Below, piece after piece: positions 1-5,313 of a stretch of 10,596 nucleotides of DNA (within the stretch, counting starts at the first letter, position 1; every line of letters begins with the position of its first letter). Under the pieces are notes generated by a model. That model was not told the origin of the DNA and searched no databases. It saw only the letters and a program-made list of their open reading frames with translations. This DNA is from Clostridiales bacterium UBA6330 (GTDB lineage Bacteria; Bacillota; Clostridia; Oscillospirales; CAG-272), in assembly GCA_002438075.1 (NCBI GenBank), contig DJSQ01000115.1:1-10596 (forward strand). The letters are read 5' to 3'. The translations under genes were made by a program, and so were the position numbers.

Positions 1-90
1 CTCCCCTTGTTCAAGGTCTTGAAGGTCCTTAGGGGACTTCTCCTAAAGAAGTCCTCTAAGCAGGGTTCGGGGCGGTGCCCCGAGGTCTTC
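1..90 (-). repeat. Palindrome-rich intergenic repeat element, left copy (cut by window edge)
   Basis: Three inverted repeats follow one another here. TTCAAG-GT-CTTGAA lies at 10-23. A 13-bp stem at 28-40/48-60 has a 7-base loop and one position (33/55) that pairs only as G-U in the plus-strand RNA. A 7-bp stem TCGGGGC-ggt-GCCCCGA lies at 67-83, followed by GGTCTTC to 90. The 67-90 part recurs inverted at 10573-10596, differing only in the 3-base loop. No credible coding frame covers the stretch. It lies just 3' of the HAD phosphatase gene and may serve as its transcript end, but no stem here is followed by a clear T-run on the minus strand. It looks like a dispersed REP-like or MITE-like intergenic element; its outer boundary is not in the window. 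Confidence 0.6.
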
Positions 91-100
91 GCATCCCCCG

Positions 101-895
101 TCACACCCCGCGCGCCTGACGGACGATGTCGCCAACACCATCCAGAACCTCGGTCGGGCGGTAAGCGTAGGTCCGTAGCGTCTCGCGCGTGGAAACACCC
201 GAGAGAACCAGAACCGTCGACATACCCGTCTCTAAGCCCGAAATCACATCGGTGTCCATGCGGTCGCCAATCATTACCGCGTCGGCGGAGTGGCAGTTCA
301 GTAAGCGTAAACCGGTCCGCATCATCAAGGGATTCGGCTTGCCGCAGAAGTACGCCTGAACACCCGTTGCCATCTCAATCGGCGCAACAAGAGCGCGGCA
401 GGCGGGCGCTATGCCAATCTCAATCGGCCCCGAAACATCCGAGTTCGCACCAATCAGCTTCGCGCCGCCAAGCACCAGATTCGTCGCCTTCGTCAGCGTG
501 TCGAGCGAGTAGGTCCGCCCCTCCCCTACAACCACGTAGTCGGGGTTGACATCGTTCATCGTGCACCCCGCCTCGTAGAGCGCGTTGAGTAAGCCCGCCT
601 CGCCGATGGCATAAACCGAGCACCCGGGTGACTGCTCCCGCAGGAACGCGGCGGTTGCAAGCGCGCTGGTGTAGAAATGCTCCTCGGGAACATCCAGACC
701 CATCCTGCCGAGCTTCTGGCGCAGCTCGCGCGGCGTGTAGCCGCTGTTGTTGGTCAGGAACAGATACTCCTTGTTCTCCTCGTTGAGCCAGTTGATAAAC
801 TCCGTGACCCCCGGCAGAATGATGTTGCCGTGGTAAATCACACCGTCCATGTCGCAGATAAAGCCCTTTTTACTGTTGAAATCAATATTTCCCAT
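101..895 (-). CDS. HAD-IIA (NagD-like) sugar phosphatase
   Basis: This is a 264-residue cytoplasmic phosphatase of the HAD superfamily, subfamily IIA. These enzymes dephosphorylate small phosphorylated metabolites such as sugar phosphates through a phospho-aspartate intermediate. Motif I is DMDG at residues 15-18, with nucleophile D15 and acid/base D17. Motif II is FLTNNSG at 46-52. The motif III lysine is in GKPNP at 185-189, and motif IV is GDRMDTD at 210-216. The C2-type cap lies between motifs II and III, and the length is typical of the family. An upstream in-frame ATG at 958 is rejected because it overlaps the promoter -35. The ATG at 895 has GGAGG five bases upstream. The gene stands alone, divergent from the AraC gene, with its own near-perfect promoter. 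The exact substrate cannot be told from sequence, so no gene symbol is given. Confidence 0.93.
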   Translation of the reverse strand: MGNIDFNSKKGFICDMDGVIYHGNIILPGVTEFINWLNEENKEYLFLTNNSGYTPRELRQKLGRMGLDVPEEHFYTSALATAAFLREQSPGCSVYAIGEAGLLNALYEAGCTMNDVNPDYVVVGEGRTYSLDTLTKATNLVLGGAKLIGANSDVSGPIEIGIAPACRALVAPIEMATGVQAYFCGKPNPLMMRTGLRLLNCHSADAVMIGDRMDTDVISGLETGMSTVLVLSGVSTRETLRTYAYRPTEVLDGVGDIVRQARGV

Positions 896-929
896 AGTTC
901 CTCCGCCGTTTCTGTTTTCGTCCATTTGT

Positions 930-958
930 ATTATACCACGCGCGGGCGCATTTGTCAA
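930..958 (-). promoter_or_regulatory. Promoter of the HAD phosphatase gene
   Basis: Read on the minus strand, this is TTGACA (958-953), a 17-base spacer and TATAAT (935-930). TGG directly precedes the -10, which makes an extended -10 element. It matches the housekeeping sigma consensus exactly and lies about 35 bases upstream of the ATG at 895. Its -35 is about 38 bases from the -35 of the divergent AraC promoter, so one bound regulator could affect both. Confidence 0.88.
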
Positions 959-996
959 ACGGTTTTCCGTACTTTACATAAATTTTACCCGCCGCC

Positions 997-1025
997 TTGA
1001 CTTCCCGCGCCCGATGTGGTACAAT
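997..1025 (+). promoter_or_regulatory. Promoter of the AraC-family gene
   Basis: TTGACT (997-1002), a 17-base spacer and TACAAT (1020-1025), with TGG before the -10 giving an extended -10. The predicted transcript start is near 1032, leaving a leader of about 26 bases before the TTG start at 1058. Confidence 0.85.
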
Positions 1026-1057
1026 AAAGGGGAATTCAACCAAAGGGGGACCGCATT

Positions 1058-1930
1058 TTGCAACAAGCACCCTTGACCGACCGCCAGATCCGCTCCGATG
1101 AGCCGATTTCCGTCCGCCTCTCGGACGATAACGACACCGTTTACCACAGCCACAATTTTCTGGAGTTCGCCTACGTGCGCGCGGGCAGTGCCATCCAGTA
1201 CTTCAATAACCGACCGATTCGCGTCTGCACGGGCGATTTCTTTATGATTAACTACGGGGAAAAGCATAAGTACTCCCCCGACGGGGACAACCCGTTCACC
1301 GTGCTGAACCTGCTGTTCAAGCCCGAATTTCTGGACCCGTCGCTCAAGGGCTGTCGGGGCTTCCGCGACCTCGTGGCGTTCTCGGGCATCGGGTGCAACT
1401 ACTTCAACCTGCTCGCCTCCCCCACGGGCGTAATCTTTCACGATGACAGCGGCGAGGTGCTGGAGCTGGTGGAGCGCATGAGCCGCGAATATCGGGGAAG
1501 CCTGCCGAAGCGCTCCGAGCTGTTGCGCGCCTACCTGACCGAGCTGTTGATTCTGACCCTGCGGAAGATATACAACTCCGACAGCCTCGACTGCGACGAC
1601 CGCATCCTCTGCCCTATCCTCGACTACCTGAACCAGCACTACGGCGAGCCTGTTACCCTGCGCGAAATCGGAGAACGGATGGGCTACACGCACGCATACC
1701 TCTCCACGCTGTTCTCGCAAAAGGTGGGCGTGCCGTTCAACCGCTACCTGCAAAACCTGCGCATTGCCGCCGCCTGCCACCTGCTTGCGGAGACCGAAAA
1801 GAGCGTGGAGGAAATCGCCGCGGAATGCGGATACCATGACCTGAAATTCTTCCGCTCGGTGTTCCGCGCCCGCCTCCGCCTCACCCCGTCGGACTTCCGC
1901 AGGATGTCACGGAAGAAATCGACCATCTGA
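1058..1930 (+). CDS. AraC-family transcriptional regulator with cupin sensor domain
   Basis: This 290-residue protein has the classic two-part AraC layout. The N-terminal ligand-sensing cupin (about residues 20-100) contains HSHNFLEFAYV (30-40) and GDFFMINYGEKH (59-70). The C-terminal AraC/XylS DNA-binding domain has two helix-turn-helix units, at about 200-221 (LREIGERMGYTHAYLSTLF) and 249-270 (SVEEIAAECGYHDLKFFRSVF), and ends with the usual TPSDFR motif at 276-281. Such proteins usually activate sugar- or metabolite-responsive genes. The start is a TTG with a GGGGGA ribosome binding site seven bases upstream; no ATG exists before the middle of the cupin, so TTG is the best choice. It is divergent from the HAD phosphatase, which is therefore a possible target, though this is only inference. 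No transporter or catabolic gene lies beside it to suggest a ligand. Confidence 0.93.
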   Translation: MQQAPLTDRQIRSDEPISVRLSDDNDTVYHSHNFLEFAYVRAGSAIQYFNNRPIRVCTGDFFMINYGEKHKYSPDGDNPFTVLNLLFKPEFLDPSLKGCRGFRDLVAFSGIGCNYFNLLASPTGVIFHDDSGEVLELVERMSREYRGSLPKRSELLRAYLTELLILTLRKIYNSDSLDCDDRILCPILDYLNQHYGEPVTLREIGERMGYTHAYLSTLFSQKVGVPFNRYLQNLRIAAACHLLAETEKSVEEIAAECGYHDLKFFRSVFRARLRLTPSDFRRMSRKKSTI

Positions 1931-1941
1931 CAGCAATACGG

Positions 1942-1983
1942 GGACCCGACCGAAGCAGAGCCTGCTTCGGTCGGGTCCTTTTT
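1942..1983 (+). terminator. Rho-independent terminator of the AraC-family gene
   Basis: A perfect 16-bp stem (1942-1957 with 1963-1978) has a 5-base loop and is followed by five T residues (1979-1983). It starts 11 bases after the AraC stop codon. The stem contains the module CGGTCGGGTCC, which is repeated in the terminator at 10530-10561. On the minus strand there is no T-run, so it acts on plus-strand transcripts. Confidence 0.93.
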
Positions 1984-1989
1984 GCGCGG

Positions 1990-2328
1990 TCACTCCTGCT
2001 TTTGCGCAAGGGTGCCGCGCCTTTTGTTTTCCGCGGCAAACTCCCGCATCAGCGAAAGGACCAGCTCCGCCTGACGGTCGGTCATGGCGTGAAACAAGCG
2101 CCCCGCCTCCTCTTCCCTCGGCTCGGGTGTCCCGTCCTCACGGAAAAACTCGGACAGCGACACGCCAAACGCGCGGCAAAGGCTTTCCAGTGTCGTCAGC
2201 GACGGCAGGGTCTCGCGGTTGAACATATTGATCATGGTTGATTGCGGCAAATTCGCCTCAACCGAAAGGCGGTACACCGACCACCCGCGCTCCAACCGCA
2301 TGGAATTGATTTTTTTCAATATATTCAT
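1990..2328 (-). CDS. XRE-family (Cro/CI-type HTH) transcriptional regulator
   Basis: This 112-residue protein has one helix-turn-helix domain of the HTH_3/XRE type at about residues 5-62. Recognisable parts are RLERGWSVYRLSVEANLPQS (11-30), then STMINMFNRETLPSLTTLESL (30-50) and AFGVSLSEFF (53-62). The tail (66-112) is charged and helical, with no known sensor or protease domain. The ATG at 2328 is chosen because an in-frame ATG at 2370 lies upstream of the likely -10 and would not be transcribed. GAGGG sits nine bases before 2328. The gene is divergent from a 32-codon gene at 2467, and the two promoters share an inverted repeat. Small single-domain XRE proteins in this layout commonly repress their own promoter and the divergent one. 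That role is inferred here from the layout. Confidence 0.9.
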   Translation of the reverse strand: MNILKKINSMRLERGWSVYRLSVEANLPQSTMINMFNRETLPSLTTLESLCRAFGVSLSEFFREDGTPEPREEEAGRLFHAMTDRQAELVLSLMREFAAENKRRGTLAQKQE

Positions 2329-2356
2329 TCCTCGCGTCCCTCTCCCTTTTTTGTTT

Positions 2357-2365
2357 ATTATAACA
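2357..2365 (-). promoter_or_regulatory. Extended -10 promoter of the XRE gene
   Basis: On the minus strand this is TGT followed by TATAAT (2362-2357), an extended -10 element. No good -35 hexamer is found at 16-18 bases upstream, so it is probably a weaker promoter than the divergent one. The predicted start near 2350 leaves about 22 bases of leader. Confidence 0.65.
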
Positions 2366-2397
2366 TACAAATGGGCAAATGATATCTTCCATATGGG

Positions 2398-2426
2398 TTG
2401 ACATATTATTACATTTGTGCTATAAT
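2398..2426 (+). promoter_or_regulatory. Perfect-consensus promoter of the 32-codon gene
   Basis: TTGACA (2398-2403), exactly 17 bases and TATAAT (2421-2426), with TGC before the -10 as an extended element. It matches the housekeeping sigma consensus at every position, which predicts very strong transcription unless repressed. The predicted start is near 2433, about 34 bases before the ATG. Confidence 0.9.
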
Positions 2427-2466
2427 AAACAAAGAGAGATCAGAACCGCGCGAAAGGAGCCACCGC

Positions 2467-2565
2467 ATGGGCATTTTCCGTTCTTTCCTTTGGGGCATGG
2501 ACCTCCTCCTTCGCCCCGCAAATTTTATCAAAATTCTTTCCAAACCCAACCCTTACAGGGGGTAA
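2467..2565 (+). CDS. Small protein of 32 residues, unknown function
   Basis: This is a 33-codon frame (ATG to TAA) in its own transcription unit. A perfect promoter ends at 2426, GGAG at 2456-2459 lies seven bases before the ATG, and a 19-bp terminator hairpin starts five bases after the stop. The peptide begins MGIFRSFLWGMDLLLRPANF and ends IKILSKPNPYRG. Residues 2-25 are hydrophobic to amphipathic; with five Arg/Lys and one Asp the net charge is about +4. That composition fits a membrane-associated peptide, such as a small toxin, a secreted signal or a small membrane-protein regulator. None of these is shown. It is divergent from, and probably controlled by, the XRE gene. I recognise no family. 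The alternative is that the transcript acts as a small RNA and the frame is incidental, but the well-placed ribosome binding site argues for translation. Confidence 0.6.
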   Translation: MGIFRSFLWGMDLLLRPANFIKILSKPNPYRG

Positions 2566-2569
2566 CAAA

Positions 2570-2618
2570 CCAAAGGGGCGGCGGTTGCCTGCAACCGCCG
2601 CCCCTTTGGGCGTTTTTT
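2570..2618 (+). terminator. Strong rho-independent terminator of the 32-codon gene
   Basis: A perfect 19-bp, very GC-rich stem (2570-2588 with 2591-2609) has a CT centre and is followed by GCG-TTTTTT (2613-2618). The T-run faces plus-strand transcripts and overlaps the stop codon (2617-2619) of the convergent radical SAM gene. On the minus strand the hairpin is followed only by GGTTTGTT, so it may also end the radical SAM transcript, less efficiently. Confidence 0.92.
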
Positions 2619-5259
2619 ATCGAAATACCGTTTCCCCATCGGCGAGATAGACCTCGGTCCGCAGAATGCTGTAGGATTCCCGCGCGGGGTCTCCCGAGAG
2701 AATTCCGAGGCGGGTCTTTGCCGCCGTAATCAGGAATTCGGGGTTCAGGTAGGCATCCCCACCCGCAGACAGCTTTGCGGAAACGCGGATTTCCCCTGCG
2801 GCGGGACTGCTGACCTTCACCGAACGAATCAGCGGCACGATGTCAATCTCCCGCTCCCCTGCCTTGCCCTTTTTCGTCATCATCAGGGGCGAGGTCGTGA
2901 ACAGCGCCTGCATCGACTCGGCAACCGTTCCGTCCGCGCCCGCAAAGCGCAGGACCATCTCATAGCTTGCCCAGCCGATGTCCTGAAATTTCGAGGTCGG
3001 CTCGTAAGCGTCCAGAACCGCCATTTCCTCGGTCAGCTCCCGATTCAGCCGCGCCATCACCTCGGCGGGCGGAATTTTGCGGTCCAGCCGCAGGTCGAGA
3101 TACTCGCATTCGCTCTCGGTTCCAACCGACAGCGGCAGACCGAAGGTCACCTTGGCGTGCGGGTTGAAGCCCTGCGTGTACCACATCGGAATATTCGCCC
3201 GCATCAGTACCCGCGCAAGCGTGCGTTGCAGGTCGAGGTGCGAAATGTATTGCAGGCTTCCCACCTTGCGGAATTTGATCCGCATTGTGAGGAACGGGTC
3301 GGCTTTCTCCCATTGCGCCATGATGGTCTGACGGTCGGGAATCATCTTGCGCGGCAGAACCGTCGGCTCCTCGGGCGGATACTTCGCCGCATTCGGGCAG
3401 ACCGCGCGCTCCCCGCCCAGCCGATTCGCGCCGCACCCCGAGCATTGCTCGCGGCAGTTCGGCGTGGTTTTCGCGGCATACGCCCGCTCGCGCTCGCGCA
3501 GAAGGAATTCCTTCGTCACGCCGCAGTCGATGATATCCCACGGCAGAACCTCGTCAAGCCCCCATTTGCGGTGCGCGTAGAACGCGGGGTCAATCCCCGT
3601 CCTGCGGAATACATCCATCCACTTGTCGTAGTCGAAATACTCGTCCCATGCGTCAAAGCGGAAGCCCTCGCGGCATCCCAGCTCCAGCGCATCGCTCAGC
3701 CGCCTGTCTCCGCGCGCCAGAACCGCCTCGACCAGACTGACCCGCGCATCGTGGTGCTGATAGCGCACATGGCGGTTGGTGATTTTGCTCTTCAGATACT
3801 CCTGCTTCTCGCGGAGCATCTCCATGGTGTCCTGCGGCTCCCACTGGAACGCCGTGAACGGCTTTGGAATGAAGCAGGAAACGCTGACGGTCACCGTGAC
3901 CTGCCGCCCCTTGGGGCGGTTGGGATTCTCGTAGTAGGATTCCACCACCTTTTCCGCGAGGCGGGCAATCCCCTCCAAATCCTCGGGCGTTTCGGTGGGA
4001 AGCCCCTCCATAAAGTAGAGCTTGACCGCCGTTTTGCCCGCATCGAAGGCGACCTTCATCGTCCGCAGGACCTCCTCCTCGCGCACGTTCTTGTTGATGA
4101 CATCGCGCAGGCGTTGCGTTCCCGCCTCGGGCGCGAAGGTCAGGGAGGATGACCGCACCGATGCGATGCGGTCCATCAGCTCGCGGCTGAAATTGTCCAC
4201 CCGCAGGGACGGGAGCGACAGGCTGACCATATTCTCATCGGTCCACGACAGCAGACGGTCGCAAAGCCCGTCCAGCTGTGTGTAATCGCTGATGGAAAGC
4301 GAGGTCAGCGACATTTCCTCGTAGCCCGTGCTGTCAAACAGGCATTTCGCCTGCTCGTTGAGCACATCGGGCGTTTTTTCGCGCACGGGACGGTAAATCA
4401 TGCCCGCCTGACAGAAGCGGCACCCTCTGATACAGCCGCGGTACACCTCCAGCATGATGCGGTCGTGGACCGTTTCGATGTACGGCATCACCACGCGATC
4501 GGGGAAATAGACCTTGTCCAGATCGCGGATAATCTGCTTGGTCACCCTCTTCGGGATATCGTCATAAATCGGCGTGTAGGCGTGGACGGTGCCGTCCGCA
4601 TTGTAGCTGACCTCGTAGAGCGACGGCACATACACCCCGGGGATGGTCCGCGCCGCCTCATGCAGGAAGCTGGCACGGGTATAGGTCCCCGCGTCCTTCA
4701 TGCGGATGTACAGCTCCACAATGGCGGGGAGCATATTCTCGCCCTCGCCGATGTTGAACAGGTCGAAAAAGTCCGCCACGGGCTCGGGGTTGAAGGCGCA
4801 TGGACCGCCGCCGATAATCAGCGGGTCGTCCTCCGCGCGGTCGCGGGTCCTGAGCGGAATGCCCGCGAGCTCGAGCATATTCAGCACATTCGTGTAGCTC
4901 ATTTCGTACTGGAGCGTGAAGGCAACGAAATCGAACACCTCCAGCGGGTCGCCGCTCTCCAGCGCCACCAGCGGCAGGTCGTGCAGCTTCATCTGCTCCT
5001 GCATATCGACCCACGGGTCATAGACCCGCTCGCACCAGATGTCGGGGTGTTGGTTCAGCGCGCCGTACAAAAGGCGCACGCCGAGGTTGGACATTCCGAT
5101 TTCATAGGTATCGGGAAAGCAGAACGCAAACCGCGCCTTGACGCGGCTCTTGTCCTTGATAATCTGTCCGTATTCGCCGCCCGCGTATCTGCCGGGCTTT
5201 GTCACCGATTTGAGGATTGTACTGTTCGGTCGGTTGACCGCTTTGCTTGTTGTTTTCAT
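2617..5259 (-). CDS. Radical SAM protein, TIGR03960-type fused to TIGR03936 (DUF2344) domain
   Basis: This is an 880-residue cytoplasmic protein. Residues about 40-190 form a B12-binding-like Rossmann region (FCFPDTYEIGMSNLG at 46-60; IIGGGPCAFNPEP at 148-160). Residues about 255-500 form the radical SAM core, with the 4Fe-4S motif CxxxCxxC at C276, C280 and C283 (YRGCIRGCRFCQAG). A second Cys group, C602, C606, C609 and C621, sits in a linker. Residues about 655-880 match the radical-SAM-linked TIGR03936 family (MRIKFRKVGSLQYISHLDLQ, GFNPHAKVTFGLPLS). Both halves are widespread in Clostridia, often fused and near ribosome or RNase genes, and their reaction is, as far as I know, unassigned. 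RNA modification has been a natural guess. The ATG at 5259 has AAGGAG just upstream. The gene follows the P-type-ATPase-like gene by 54 bases across a stem-loop. The length is normal for the fused form. Confidence 0.93.
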   Translation of the reverse strand: MKTTSKAVNRPNSTILKSVTKPGRYAGGEYGQIIKDKSRVKARFAFCFPDTYEIGMSNLGVRLLYGALNQHPDIWCERVYDPWVDMQEQMKLHDLPLVALESGDPLEVFDFVAFTLQYEMSYTNVLNMLELAGIPLRTRDRAEDDPLIIGGGPCAFNPEPVADFFDLFNIGEGENMLPAIVELYIRMKDAGTYTRASFLHEAARTIPGVYVPSLYEVSYNADGTVHAYTPIYDDIPKRVTKQIIRDLDKVYFPDRVVMPYIETVHDRIMLEVYRGCIRGCRFCQAGMIYRPVREKTPDVLNEQAKCLFDSTGYEEMSLTSLSISDYTQLDGLCDRLLSWTDENMVSLSLPSLRVDNFSRELMDRIASVRSSSLTFAPEAGTQRLRDVINKNVREEEVLRTMKVAFDAGKTAVKLYFMEGLPTETPEDLEGIARLAEKVVESYYENPNRPKGRQVTVTVSVSCFIPKPFTAFQWEPQDTMEMLREKQEYLKSKITNRHVRYQHHDARVSLVEAVLARGDRRLSDALELGCREGFRFDAWDEYFDYDKWMDVFRRTGIDPAFYAHRKWGLDEVLPWDIIDCGVTKEFLLRERERAYAAKTTPNCREQCSGCGANRLGGERAVCPNAAKYPPEEPTVLPRKMIPDRQTIMAQWEKADPFLTMRIKFRKVGSLQYISHLDLQRTLARVLMRANIPMWYTQGFNPHAKVTFGLPLSVGTESECEYLDLRLDRKIPPAEVMARLNRELTEEMAVLDAYEPTSKFQDIGWASYEMVLRFAGADGTVAESMQALFTTSPLMMTKKGKAGEREIDIVPLIRSVKVSSPAAGEIRVSAKLSAGGDAYLNPEFLITAAKTRLGILSGDPARESYSILRTEVYLADGETVFR

Positions 5260-5270
5260 AGCTCTCCTTC

Positions 5271-5307
5271 AAAAGACACCGCCCGACAGGATTCCTGCCG
5301 TGCGGTG
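5271..5307 (-). terminator. Intercistronic stem-loop with short T-run (possible attenuator or processing site)
   Basis: On the minus strand, CACCGC then CGGCAGG (5307-5302 and 5300-5294) pairs across an AAT loop with CCTGTCG then GCGGTG. There is one mismatch, and one position pairs only as G-U in the minus-strand RNA, which fits selection on that strand. TCTTTT follows (5276-5271), then the AAGGAG of the radical SAM gene. It may partly terminate transcription between the two genes or stabilise the upstream message. The T-run is short and broken, so full termination is unlikely. Confidence 0.5.
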
Positions 5308-5313
5308 CTTGAT

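Larger units (their letters stand above)
2350..2433. promoter_or_regulatory. Candidate XRE operator: 13-bp inverted repeat spanning both divergent promoters
   Basis: The arms are TTTGTTTATTATA (2350-2362) and TATAATAAACAAA (2421-2433), which are perfect reverse complements. A second, inner pair is CAAATG (2368-2373) and CATTTG (2412-2417). Each outer arm contains the -10 hexamer and likely transcript start of one promoter: the XRE gene on the left and the 32-codon gene on the right. Part of the symmetry is expected, since both arms carry TATAAT, but the AAACAAA flank extends well beyond the hexamer. This is a plausible repressor site that covers both starts. Confidence 0.65.

Noticed and set aside
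896..958. Longer start for the HAD phosphatase at 958
   Set aside because: That ATG overlaps the perfect -35 box, and the real ribosome site GGAGG is placed for the ATG at 895.
974..1837. Open frame of 287 codons on the minus strand
   Set aside because: It is antisense to the AraC-family gene, which has promoter, ribosome site, domains and terminator on the plus strand.
2329..2370. Longer start for the XRE gene at 2370
   Set aside because: The ATG lies upstream of the -10 element of the gene, so it would not be in the mRNA. The extra residues do not belong to the HTH domain.
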